Below are positions 8,538 to 15,776 of a stretch of DNA of 43,064 nt, in pieces. The stretch is from Candidatus Limnocylindrales bacterium (GTDB taxonomy: Bacteria > Chloroflexota > Limnocylindria > Limnocylindrales > CSP1-4). Positions within the stretch are counted from its first letter, which is position 1, and every line of letters starts with the position of its first letter. Both the position numbers and the translations under genes were made by a program. The stretch covers positions 1 through 43,064 of the forward strand of contig JANWLH010000055.1 of assembly GCA_025450915.1 (NCBI GenBank). The letters run 5' to 3'. Under the pieces are notes generated by a model, which was not told the origin of the DNA, searched no databases, and saw only the letters and a program-made list of their open reading frames with translations.

Positions 8538-8741
8538 GGTCTTTCTCACGCAACAAATCGCGTGTCTTGGTCCCAGCGACCGAGGCATTCTGGCCCGCGG
8601 CTCCAGAATCCATCCCGGGCCACGCTCAGCCTGGGATCAATCCCCAACGCGCCACACCGGCGCCGGCCGTGAATGGCAGGACCGTGCCCGATTTCGGCGA
8701 TTTCGACCCGGTTTGTCGCCGTTTGTTGCGTGAGAAAGACC
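8538..8741. repeat. Perfect 20-bp inverted repeat bounding a 204-bp segment
   Basis: GGTCTTTCTCACGCAACAAA at 8538-8557 recurs exactly as its reverse complement at 8722-8741. The 164 bases between hold no gene I can support. The arrangement resembles a miniature inverted-repeat element, although I see no obvious target-site duplication. With the preceding tandem repeat it fills the 408-base gap between etfA and the XRE-type gene. Confidence 0.7.
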
Positions 8742-8817
8742 GACAGCCCAGGGCCCCCTGCCCAACGCACCGTCCGCAGATACGTCGCAGCGCAGAGCCG
8801 GCTGCTTTGATACGGCG

Positions 8818-9621
8818 ATGCCGGTCAATCGCAAGGCACTCGGGGAAGCGGAGCGCAGCCTCCGGCGTCAGTCGACCAGGGCCGCCGATGAGCTCCGCTC
8901 GCTGCGCCTTCGCGCCGGCCTGAGCCAGGCGGCGGTCGCTCGCGAGATCGGGGTCGCGCGCTCGGTCGTCACCAGGCTCGAGGCCGGCGACCCGGGGATC
9001 ACGCTCCGGACACGATTTCGGATCGCAACGGCGCTCGGCGCAGAACTCCGCTTGAACGTCTACGCCGGGTCCGGGCCGCTGATCCGTGACGCAGCCCAGG
9101 CCGGGATCATCGAAACGATCCTCGCCAAGGCGGATGCTCGCTGGCCACAAACAGTCGAAGCGGCCGTTCCAGGACCCGGCAGTCGGTCTGTCGACCTCCG
9201 ACTCACCGCGCCCGGCGCCATCGTCCTGATCGAGGTGGAAAGTCGCGTCGGCAGCCTCGAGGAGATCGTTCGGGAGCTCCATTCGAAGCGCGAAGCTGTC
9301 GCGCGAGCCGATTCGGGCGACAGTCCGCCGATCCACGTGGTCCTCGGCCTGCCGCGGACCCGGCATCACGAATCGATCGTGAAGACGCACCCGAGAACGA
9401 TCGCCGCCGCGTTCCCCGCTGGCTCGACCGCCATCGAGGCCGCGCTCCGGGACGTGTCGCTCCCCTGGCCGGGGACGGGATCCTGTGGATCAGCCTGCCG
9501 AAGTCGGCCAGCGGCAACGCGTCGAGCAGCGCGGCTGTTGCGCTTCGTGGACGGTCCGCCAGCGTTCGATCGCCGGGGCCTGCCCATCCGTAACCCTTCC
9601 GTGCCGCCCTGGGGAGGGTAG
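8818..9621 (+). CDS. XRE-type HTH protein with nuclease-like C-terminal domain, 3' end frameshifted
   Basis: Residues about 20-80 form a helix-turn-helix of the XRE class (ELRSLRLRAGLSQAAVAREI, then SVVTRLEAGDPGITLRT). The rest (VDLRLTAPGAIVLIEVESRVGSLEEI) has the alternating acidic beta-strand pattern of restriction-endonuclease-like folds; no function can be assigned. After LPWPG the annotated frame becomes Arg/Ala-rich. One extra G in the GGGG run at 9471-9474 would continue as LPWPGDGILWISLPKS and stop at 9591-9593. I therefore think the last 50 residues are out of frame, through a real mutation or a homopolymer error. It converges with the GNAT gene. Confidence 0.7.
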   Translation: MPVNRKALGEAERSLRRQSTRAADELRSLRLRAGLSQAAVAREIGVARSVVTRLEAGDPGITLRTRFRIATALGAELRLNVYAGSGPLIRDAAQAGIIETILAKADARWPQTVEAAVPGPGSRSVDLRLTAPGAIVLIEVESRVGSLEEIVRELHSKREAVARADSGDSPPIHVVLGLPRTRHHESIVKTHPRTIAAAFPAGSTAIEAALRDVSLPWPGTGSCGSACRSRPAATRRAARLLRFVDGPPAFDRRGLPIRNPSVPPWGG

Positions 9622-9627
9622 GAGGGG

Positions 9628-10140
9628 CTAATCCAGGCGCTTCTCGAACCAGTGGTGGGCGTACGGCTCGTCGTTGAACGCCGGAACCTCGACGAAGCCG
9701 CTGGCTCGATACAGGGCGATCGCCTCGGTCAGCGACTCGTTCGTCTCGAGGTGGAGCGTTTCGACTCCCGCGGCTCGAGCCTGCGCCTCGAGCTCCGCCA
9801 GGAGCCTCCGGCCAAGCCCCACCCCCCGGGCGTCCGGCGCGACCCACCTCCGCTTCAGCTCGGCCGGGGCACCGGGGTGGAACTTGAGGGCACCGCAGCC
9901 GACAGGCCGGCCGTCCGCCCTGGCGACCAGGAAGAGGCCGGCCGGCGGCGTGAGCTCGGCGGTATCGGCCGAGATGCTGAGCGCTGGGTCGAAGCCGGTG
10001 CTGAACCGCCCGTTCAGCTCGGCGAAGTACTGCCGGACGCACCACTGAGCATCGTGCGAGCCGGGATCCTCCACCGCGAACTCGAGGGCAGCCTGCATCT
10101 CTGGCGGCGTCGTGATGAGTCGATCCTCAGTGCTGCTCAC
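9628..10140 (-). CDS. GNAT family N-acetyltransferase
   Basis: The 170-residue protein begins at GTG 10140. Its acetyl-CoA loop is clear: RRWVAPDARGVGLGRRLLAE near residue 100 is the motif A region, preceded by the beta-hairpin GLFLVARADGRPVGCGALKF and followed by TLHLETNESLTEAIALYRAS and GFVEVPAFN. This pattern is common in small-molecule acetyltransferases; the acceptor substrate cannot be inferred. Its 5' end overlaps the stop of the small membrane gene upstream by 14 bases. Confidence 0.88.
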   Translation of the reverse strand: MSSTEDRLITTPPEMQAALEFAVEDPGSHDAQWCVRQYFAELNGRFSTGFDPALSISADTAELTPPAGLFLVARADGRPVGCGALKFHPGAPAELKRRWVAPDARGVGLGRRLLAELEAQARAAGVETLHLETNESLTEAIALYRASGFVEVPAFNDEPYAHHWFEKRLD

Positions 10141-10273
10141 ACGGATTCACGTCGACACCCACTGGAGGGCTGCAATTCGCGAGGCCGGTGACCCCCAGGG
10201 TGGACACGTACATGACTACCACTAGCACCACCACCGCTGCGAGAAACAGGATCAGGCTTCGCACCGTCGTCAC
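10127..10273 (-). CDS. Small single-pass membrane protein (48 aa)
   Basis: This frame is too short for the ORF track. From GTG 10273 it encodes a basic N-terminus, a strong membrane helix (LILFLAAVVVLVVVMYVS), and a short outer tail with two Cys residues ending NPCEQH. An in-frame GTG at 10285 could lengthen it by four residues. It overlaps the GNAT start and probably forms a two-gene unit with it. No homologue is recognised and there is no obvious ribosome-binding site. Confidence 0.45.
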   Translation of the reverse strand: MTTVRSLILFLAAVVVLVVVMYVSTLGVTGLANCSPPVGVDVNPCEQH

Positions 10274-10322
10274 CCCCGGCCGCACACTCAGCCGTGGCCC
10301 GTTGTGCGTGGCTGACGAGTGT

Positions 10323-10367
10323 TGGAGCGGGAGACGAGGTTCGAACTCGCGACATTCAGCTTGGAAG
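10323..10367. repeat. tRNA-Gly 3'-part fragment (attachment-site duplication, left)
   Basis: These 45 bases repeat exactly positions 11326-11370, the CCA end through the anticodon loop of the intact tRNA-Gly. After CTTGGAAG the sequence departs from the tRNA. The fragment cannot make a tRNA. It is the expected scar of integration at the anticodon loop and marks the left limit of acquired DNA. Confidence 0.88.
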
Positions 10368-10523
10368 TAGGCACTTACGGTGACCCATTGGACAGTAAGG
10401 CTGACTGTCTCTCTGCTCTTGGCGGCCGTTTCAGTGGTGATCCTACGCTGACTGTTGTTGTCTCGGGCTTTCTATCGCTCCGAACCTCGCCTTCGAGCCG
10501 CAGACTTCGTGCAGACTGCTCAG

Positions 10524-11180
10524 ATGTTCGCGTGGATCCGACGATACCCGGGCCGAGGCGTTGCTCTGCTCGCGATCATTGCGATCGGTGCCCTCGGACT
10601 CGTTCGCGCATACCTTGAGTCCCCACCGACTTTCGTTGCTCTTGCCCTGATCACCGGGATTGCGGCGGTCGGGGTTGCACTCGAGCGGCCCAAGTGGCGC
10701 CGCAACTACCACGAGTTTGCCGAGCGGATGAAGGCCCGCGAGCCGGGCACTGTTTACCTGGAAGCGGCGATCTTGAGCGATGGCCTCCTACGTGAGGCGA
10801 GGGCCGATCAGGCCGCTGATCGACCGACCACGATCGACGCCGATCGGATGCCAGGGGTCTCCTCGGGCGGTGAGATGCTCATCGCGCTGGTGGCAGCGCC
10901 GTCGGGCATTCAGTTGTGGCGGTTGAGATCACTCCTCCGAGGTGAGCCGGTTCGGTTCGCGACGTTCTACTGGAAGGACATCGCCTCGATCGGCCTAGGC
11001 AAGACCCCATGGGGCTTGACCGATACGCTGCCACTCGTTACTGCTCGGCGCACGGGCAGTCCACTGACGCTGTGGTCCCTAAGCACACCGTTGGGACAGG
11101 GATGGTGGAAGTTCAAGACCAGCCCGGACGCCGCGACAATCGCCCGGCTCGAGGACCTCAGAAGCACGTCCGATTCATGA
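10524..11180 (+). CDS. Hypothetical membrane protein with cytoplasmic C-terminal domain
   Basis: The start is placed at ATG 10524 because the track start (TTG 10455) adds 23 unconvincing residues. The product has 218 residues. Two adjacent membrane helices (GVALLAIIAIGALGLVRAY and FVALALITGIAAVGVAL) occupy roughly residues 10-50, followed by about 165 soluble residues with the YWKDIASIGLG and TLWSLSTPLGQGWWKFK segments. The layout resembles bacterial PH-like membrane-anchored proteins, but I do not recognise the family. It is the only gene in the 1-kb remnant between the two tRNA-Gly repeats. Confidence 0.65.
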   Translation: MFAWIRRYPGRGVALLAIIAIGALGLVRAYLESPPTFVALALITGIAAVGVALERPKWRRNYHEFAERMKAREPGTVYLEAAILSDGLLREARADQAADRPTTIDADRMPGVSSGGEMLIALVAAPSGIQLWRLRSLLRGEPVRFATFYWKDIASIGLGKTPWGLTDTLPLVTARRTGSPLTLWSLSTPLGQGWWKFKTSPDAATIARLEDLRSTSDS

Positions 11181-11325
11181 TCAGGTGGCTGCAAAAGTGC
11201 CTAAACCGCGCGGCCAGATCCCCGACAAACGCGACACGCATTAGAACAGGCTGAGTGTCCGGAGGCGATTTCGGCACTCTGCGCAGCCGGGTCACCTGCG
11301 GGCTGACTGTCCAATTGAGCGTAAA

Positions 11326-11401
11326 TGGAGCGGGAGACGAGGTTCGAACTCGCGACATTCAGCTTGGAAGGCTGACGCTCTGCCAACTGAGCTACTCCCG
11401 C
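11326..11401 (-). tRNA. tRNA-Gly (anticodon TCC), CCA encoded
   Basis: The reverse complement folds as a full cloverleaf: acceptor GCGGGAG/CTCCCGC, D arm GCTC-GAGC, anticodon stem TCAGC/GCTGA with loop CTTCCAA (anticodon TCC), T arm GCGAG-TTCGAAC-CTCGT, discriminator T and encoded CCA. This is the only complete copy in the window. Its 3' 45 bases are duplicated at 10323 and its 5' 39 bases at 40027. Its upstream promoter now lies in island DNA. Confidence 0.95.
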
Positions 11402-11420
11402 CGGGATTCGTGCTCAACTA

Positions 11421-11525
11421 CAGCGGATAATCGTCGATTCTGGCCCTCACCAGTTGACCATACTGCTTGAACAGCGGATAATCACGCCAGATTCGTTCGG
11501 CTCTGAGCGTGAGACAGCGTCAAAG
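11421..11525. promoter_or_regulatory. Candidate integrase arm-binding sites, left end
   Basis: Between the tRNA and the integrase gene CAGCGGATAATC occurs twice (11421-11432 and 11472-11483). CCAGATTCG (11487), GAGCGTGA (11505) and GCGTCAAAG (11517) follow, and all three recur beside the right attachment repeat. Such direct repeats next to a tRNA core are what arm-type integrase sites look like. The same interval must hold the promoter now driving the intact tRNA. Confidence 0.5.
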
Positions 11526-11576
11526 TATGCGCTGTCCGCTCCCCCGCTGAGTTCGGGCAGAGAGGCAGACTTTTCG

Positions 11577-12527
11577 ATGGCCAGAACGTCTCGCACGCCC
11601 CGTATCGTAGCCCAAGGAGGCCTTCCGGCAACGGGCCCCACGATCGACTCGGCGATCGATTCGTACCGGCTCAGCCTCCGAGCCGGCAACAAGAGCCCAG
11701 CGACGATCAAGACCTACCTCGCGGCGCTGGCCCGCTTCAGCCGGTTCCTGACCGAACAGGGCATGCCCCCGACCCTCCGGGCGATCCGGCGCGAGCACGT
11801 CGAGGCGTTCATCGTCGCGCTACAAGATGCGGGCCAACGCCCCGCAACCGTGTCGATCGCCTACCGGAGCCTCCAGCCGTTCTTCAAGTGGGCCCTGGGC
11901 GAGGACGAGATCGCGGGCTCCCCGATGGAGCGAATGACCCCGCCGATCGTGCCTGAGGAACCGCCAGCGATCCTGCGCGACGAGGAGCTCAAAGCAGTCC
12001 TCAACGCCTGCGCTGGCTCGGACTTCGATGCTCGCCGCGACACCGCCATCATCCGGCTCTTGCTCGACACCGGGATGCGCCGGGCCGAGCTGGCCGGGCT
12101 CAAGGTCGACGACATCGACATGGACCAGCAGGTCGGGATCGTCTTGGGCAAGGGCCGCCGACCGCGGGCCTGCCCATTCGGCAACAAGACCGCCCAGGCG
12201 ATCGACCGCTACCTGCGGCTGCGGTTGGCCCACCCGTTCGCCGACCGACCGGAGCTTTGGCTGGCCCGCAAGGGCGTCCTCACCGACAGCGGCGTGCTGC
12301 AGGTGCTGCGGCGTCGCGGGGCCACAGCCGGACTTCCCAAGCTCCACCCGCACCAGTTCCGCCACACATACGCCCACCTATGGCTCGCCGATGGCGGGAA
12401 CGAGGGAGACCTGATGCGCCTCGCCGGCTGGAAGAGCCGCCAGATGCTCAGCCGCTACGGCGCCTCAGCGGCGGACGAGCGAGCGCGTGATGCATACCGA
12501 CGCCGGAGCCCAGGAGACCGAATCTGA
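11577..12527 (+). CDS. Tyrosine recombinase / site-specific integrase
   Basis: The start is ATG 11577 ([15 protein letters not shown]); the track's 41 extra residues run through att-site DNA. The 316-residue protein has a SAM-like N-terminal core-binding domain ([20 protein letters not shown]) and a catalytic domain with the expected residues: Arg in [13 protein letters not shown], Lys in LGKGRRPR, His-x-x-Arg in [11 protein letters not shown], Trp in LAGWKS and nucleophilic Tyr in LSRYG. It is the obvious enzyme for excision and integration at the adjacent tRNA-Gly site. It lacks the extra domain of integron integrases. Confidence 0.92.
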   Translation: MARTSRTPRIVAQGGLPATGPTIDSAIDSYRLSLRAGNKSPATIKTYLAALARFSRFLTEQGMPPTLRAIRREHVEAFIVALQDAGQRPATVSIAYRSLQPFFKWALGEDEIAGSPMERMTPPIVPEEPPAILRDEELKAVLNACAGSDFDARRDTAIIRLLLDTGMRRAELAGLKVDDIDMDQQVGIVLGKGRRPRACPFGNKTAQAIDRYLRLRLAHPFADRPELWLARKGVLTDSGVLQVLRRRGATAGLPKLHPHQFRHTYAHLWLADGGNEGDLMRLAGWKSRQMLSRYGASAADERARDAYRRRSPGDRI

Positions 12528-12537
12528 CGTGAGATTG

Positions 12538-12595
12538 AGTGCACTACTACCAGGTTGCCAAGTGTGTCGTGCAGACCTCTAGTATTATCGGAGGA
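12538..12595 (+). promoter_or_regulatory. Likely abiE promoter/operator region
   Basis: The 68 bases between integrase and abiEi contain a perfect AGTGCACT palindrome (12538-12545), a TTGCCA hexamer (12555-12560), an AT-rich TAGTATTAT (12580-12588) and a GGAGGA Shine-Dalgarno next to the ATG. AbiEi antitoxins usually repress their own promoter through nearby repeats; the palindrome is a candidate, but the -35/-10 spacing (19) is poor. Confidence 0.35.
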
Positions 12596-13210
12596 ATGAA
12601 CGACACAACCGCGCCAAGGCGGCCCAACTCGGAGGCCCTCTTTGGGACGGCCAGCGAGCAGGCGGGCTACTTCACGGCCGCTCAGGCGAGCACGGCAGGC
12701 TACAGCTGGACGCTGCTCTCGTATCACGCGAGACACGGCCGCTTCACGCGCGTCGCCAGGGGGCTGTATCGCTTCCGAGACTATCCCTCCTCCCCGCGTG
12801 AGGAGCTCATCGCCGCTTGGCTACGGCTGGCACCTGACGCCGCGGTCTCGCACGAGTCGGCACTCGAGGCTCTTGGCCTCTCCGATGTCATCCCGGACTC
12901 GATCCATCTGACGGTCCCGCGCGCGCGCCGAAAGCTGAGTCGAACGCCCGGCGTATCGATCCACACCACCATCCGACCCCTGGAGCTCACCGACGTCCTC
13001 AAACGTGACGGGGTTCGACTCACTGCGCCAGCTCGGACGATCGTGGACGTCGCCGAGGCTGGCACAGCCCCCGAGCAGGTGGTGCTTGCCACGCGCCAGG
13101 CGGTGGAGCGCGGACTGACGACCCCATCCCGAGTTCGGGCTGCAGCACGGTTTCGAAGCCGTCGAGTCCGGGATCTGATCGAGACCGCACTGGCCGAGGC
13201 TGGGAGGTGA
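12596..13210 (+). CDS. abiEi: AbiEi-type antitoxin / transcriptional regulator
   Basis: The start is ATG 12596 directly after GGAGGA. The 204-residue protein has an N-terminal winged helix (AGYFTAAQASTAGYSWTLLS, then HARHGRFTRVARGLYRF) typical of the AbiEi_4 domain. A C-terminal domain follows (AAVSHESALEALGLSDVIPD, then APARTIVDVAEAG). AbiEi is the antitoxin of the type IV AbiE system and represses the operon. Its stop overlaps the abiEii start (GTGA), the usual coupled arrangement. It lies immediately behind the island integrase, a common position for maintenance or defence modules. Confidence 0.88.
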   Translation: MNDTTAPRRPNSEALFGTASEQAGYFTAAQASTAGYSWTLLSYHARHGRFTRVARGLYRFRDYPSSPREELIAAWLRLAPDAAVSHESALEALGLSDVIPDSIHLTVPRARRKLSRTPGVSIHTTIRPLELTDVLKRDGVRLTAPARTIVDVAEAGTAPEQVVLATRQAVERGLTTPSRVRAAARFRSRRVRDLIETALAEAGR

Positions 13211-14121
13211 GGTACACCTCTGCGTCGGTCTTTCGCCAGGCACTCGAGACGCGGCTGCAGACCCTAAGCCGCGAAGACGGCGTCTCCATCGTCAGGCTCC
13301 GAAAGCAGGTCGCGTTCGATCGACTGCTGGCCAGGCTTCTCGTTGCCGCGCCGGGCCGGTGGGTGCTTAAGGGCGGACTCGCTCTCGAGTATCGGTTCGG
13401 TACCCGCGCCCGATCGACCAGAGACATGGATCTTGCGGGCTCCGCAGACGAGGACACAGCGACAGCCGACCTACTCGCCGCCCAAGATCTCGGCCTTGGC
13501 GACTACCTCGGATTCACGATCGAACGCACAGCCCGGCTCGATGACCTTGTCGAGGGATCGGCGGTCAGGTACCACGTTCGAGCGGACCTGGGCGGCCGTC
13601 GCTTCGAGGACTTCGTCGTCGACGTCGGCTTCGATCTGGCGCCCGGTTGGGACGCGGAGATGCTGAAGGGCACGGATCTCCTCGCGTTCGCCGGGATCGA
13701 CGCAGTAGAGGCGCCGTCGCTCGCGCTGGAGCTGCAGGTTGCCGAGAAGGTCCATGCCTACACCCGTGCCTACGGCCCAAAAGGCATCCGCAGTACGCGA
13801 GTCAAGGACATCGTGGATCTCGCTCTGATCGCGTCGACGGTCAGCCTGGACGCCGAGCGAATCCATCGCGCTCTGCGTGATACGTTCGGGCAGCGCGGCG
13901 ACCGCGATCTCCCCGTCTTGCTTGCTGCTCCGCCAAGTGACTGGGAGGTGCCGTTCCGACGCCTGGCTGCAGAGATCGGGATGAAGGTGGACCTCGGGCG
14001 GGGGCATGAGCTCGCGTCCCGGCTACTGGACCCGATACTCTCCGGCGAGATTGAGACTGGCACCTGGAGTGTTGCGACCGCGGGCTGGGTCACCGATCAT
14101 GCGGTGCGGGGACCACGATAG
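13207..14121 (+). CDS. abiEii: AbiEii-type nucleotidyltransferase toxin
   Basis: The 304-residue protein has the nucleotidyltransferase core of AbiEii/MenT toxins: WVLKGGLALEYRFG near residue 52, the catalytic acidic pair in ARSTRDMDLAG near 74, the third acidic strand in FVVDVGFDLAPGW, and the conserved ALELQVAEKVHAY and RVKDIVDLALIAS segments. Family members modify tRNA or other targets and arrest growth, protecting against phage or stabilising mobile DNA. The GTG start overlaps the abiEi stop, so translation is coupled. All core motifs look intact. Confidence 0.88.
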   Translation: MRYTSASVFRQALETRLQTLSREDGVSIVRLRKQVAFDRLLARLLVAAPGRWVLKGGLALEYRFGTRARSTRDMDLAGSADEDTATADLLAAQDLGLGDYLGFTIERTARLDDLVEGSAVRYHVRADLGGRRFEDFVVDVGFDLAPGWDAEMLKGTDLLAFAGIDAVEAPSLALELQVAEKVHAYTRAYGPKGIRSTRVKDIVDLALIASTVSLDAERIHRALRDTFGQRGDRDLPVLLAAPPSDWEVPFRRLAAEIGMKVDLGRGHELASRLLDPILSGEIETGTWSVATAGWVTDHAVRGPR

Positions 14122-14625
14122 TCGCCCCGATTTCGTATGTCTCAGAGGCCGAACCGTGGTCGCGCGCATACCCCAGACCGCGCGAGCCGTCCTGGCCGCG
14201 CTACGACTTGGTCCAACGGCCCAGGAGCAGTCGATCGGGACGCGACCGCACCGGAGTCGACCGTAGACATCAGATCGCCGAAGGTCCGCACGATGTAGTC
14301 GGCGAGCAGGCAGAGGATGAGCTGCTGGTCACGAGCCGGCAGGGCGGTCCAGATGGCACCGGCCCGCGTGGAGCGTAGTGAGTCGGGTTTCGGGCCAGCC
14401 TGCGTCTGCGCACGATCGGGTGTCGTGCTCGTCGTCACCCTGCTGTCACCTATGGTGTTACGGAGCGCGTTACGGAGTGCGTTGCGTGGCGCGACACTGT
14501 CGTGACCCTCAACACTCACTCCCCGGCGGGCGTGGCCGTTCGCGCTCGTCGCGTGGTCGAATCGGTGGCCTTCCCGAGGCATGTGTTCGAGAATCGGGCG
14601 GTCCGGGCACAGGCTCAGTCGGCCT
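14122..14625. other. Gene-poor 500-bp stretch
   Basis: I see no convincing gene. A minus frame in 14250-14380 reads AIWTALPARDQQLILCLLAD, which resembles small helical proteins encoded near recombinases, but it has no clear start and its surroundings read as low-complexity. Near 14450-14490 there is a short direct repeat (GTTACGGAGCGC / GTTACGGAGTGC). This is probably remnant coding DNA between convergent gene groups. Confidence 0.4.
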
Positions 14626-14883
14626 TCATCTATTCTCGCGACGCTTCCGAGCCGACAGGTATGCGAGTCGCGTGAAGTAGGCGCGGCGGGCAGCTCCGGC
14701 ACGACGGTGGCGCTCGGCTTCGGGCAGGCGGCCCTCAGGGTCGACCTGATCGAGGAAGCGCTGGTTGAACGCGCGCCGGGCGGCCTTCGTGGTCTCGCGC
14801 GGGTCGTAGCGGGCGTGGAGCATGTAGGCGGCCATCCGGGCGCGCATGACGCGCTCCGAGGGCGTGAGTGATTCGCGTCTCAC
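14626..14883 (-). CDS. Small basic protein paired with replication-relaxation gene
   Basis: The start is GTG 14883, overlapping the upstream stop (GTGA); the track's longer ORF reads that gene in the wrong frame. The 85-residue product (SLTPSERVMRARMAAYMLHA, then DPEGRLPEAERHRRAGAARR, ending in a Lys/Arg tail) is helical and strongly basic. Short proteins of this type accompany replication-relaxation genes on mobile elements of high-GC bacteria. I infer a DNA-binding accessory role but cannot name a function. Confidence 0.7.
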   Translation of the reverse strand: MRRESLTPSERVMRARMAAYMLHARYDPRETTKAARRAFNQRFLDQVDPEGRLPEAERHRRAGAARRAYFTRLAYLSARKRRENR

Positions 14884-15776
14884 CGCAACGCCTCGGTGAG
14901 ATCTTCGTTGCCGCCGAGGCCGAGGACCTGGAGCCAAGCGTGGGTCCCGACTGGGGTCGGGCAGCGCCGGGACGTCGGATCGGCGAGGAGGGCCCCGAGG
15001 GTCGTCGACGCCAAATTCGCGTTGAGGGCGACGACGCGCGCGTCGAGGCCGCGGGTCCGCAACTCCGGCAGGTCGAGCGCCCAAGCTTGACCGGCGAGTC
15101 CCGGGTAGCCGCCCCTGTGACTTGCGTGCCTCGCGAGGGAGGCCGCCCGCTCGGCCGACGGGACGACGAACAAGAGGTGCCAGCCGGTCTTGGAGCGGAG
15201 CGCGGTCTCGTACCGGCCGAGCTTGTCCCGGATGACCGGACAGCGCTCAGTGTTTTGGTCGATCTCGAGGCACAGGACCGCCGAGCCCGTCGCCGCCTGG
15301 AGGACGACGACCGCATCGGGGTAGACCTTGGGCAGGAGATCGTGGGCCATCATCTCGGTCAGCCATGCCTGCACGAGCGGCTCGGCCGGCCCGCCCCCAG
15401 AGGCTGCCACGAGCGCACAGACCGTCTCGACCCCGTTGAGGCTGTGGCGGAGCTGGGTGCCGGCGCGCGAGCGGGTGAGTGGGTCATAGCCCAGACGTCG
15501 ACGTCCGCGGGGCGAGATGCGGAAGGCGTGGGGAGCACCACCGCGAGAGGACGGCGGCAGGATCGCTCGTTCGAGGTAGCCCGCATGATAGAGGCGGCTG
15601 AGCCGTTCTTGGGCGGTTTGACGACGAGCGTAGGCGAGGGTCATGAGTTGGGCGGTGGTGGCGACGTCGGCGCGATAGAGGATCCGTAGCGCAGCGCGAT
15701 CACGGTAGGGTAGGAAGCCTGGATCGACGATGACCCGACGAGCTGGTGCGGGTGCGGAGCTGAACGCGCCGATCAT
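14880..15776 (-). CDS. Replication-relaxation family protein
   Basis: The 298-residue protein matches the family (PF13814-like) in layout. An N-terminal winged helix reads LRILYRADVATTAQLMTLAY and LSRLYHAGYLERAIL. A conserved RLGYDPLTRSRAGTQLRHSL block follows, then a core with AVLCLEIDQNTERCPVIRDK and GWHLLFVVPS. Members occur on plasmids and integrative elements and are thought to act in replication initiation or nicking. Start chosen at ATG 15776; an ATG at 15818 adds 14 residues. The usual TraG/VirD4 and transfer neighbours are absent, so this may be a leftover of a transferable ancestor. Confidence 0.8.
   Translation of the reverse strand: MIGAFSSAPAPARRVIVDPGFLPYRDRAALRILYRADVATTAQLMTLAYARRQTAQERLSRLYHAGYLERAILPPSSRGGAPHAFRISPRGRRRLGYDPLTRSRAGTQLRHSLNGVETVCALVAASGGGPAEPLVQAWLTEMMAHDLLPKVYPDAVVVLQAATGSAVLCLEIDQNTERCPVIRDKLGRYETALRSKTGWHLLFVVPSAERAASLARHASHRGGYPGLAGQAWALDLPELRTRGLDARVVALNANLASTTLGALLADPTSRRCPTPVGTHAWLQVLGLGGNEDLTEALR

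Larger units (their letters stand above)
10323..11370. mobile_element. Remnant 1-kb element bounded by 45-bp tRNA-Gly repeats
   Basis: The segment is bracketed by the 45-bp direct repeat and carries one gene. An 11-bp sequence GGCTGACTGTC occurs just inside each end (10399-10409 and 11301-11311), with a shorter copy at 10447-10455, like integrase arm sites. No integrase gene remains. I interpret it as the decayed leftover of an older integrative element. Confidence 0.55.

Noticed and set aside
7225-8613. Minus-strand 462-aa ORF across etfA and the tandem repeat
   Set aside because: It is antisense to etfA and its N-terminal part is translated repeat DNA.
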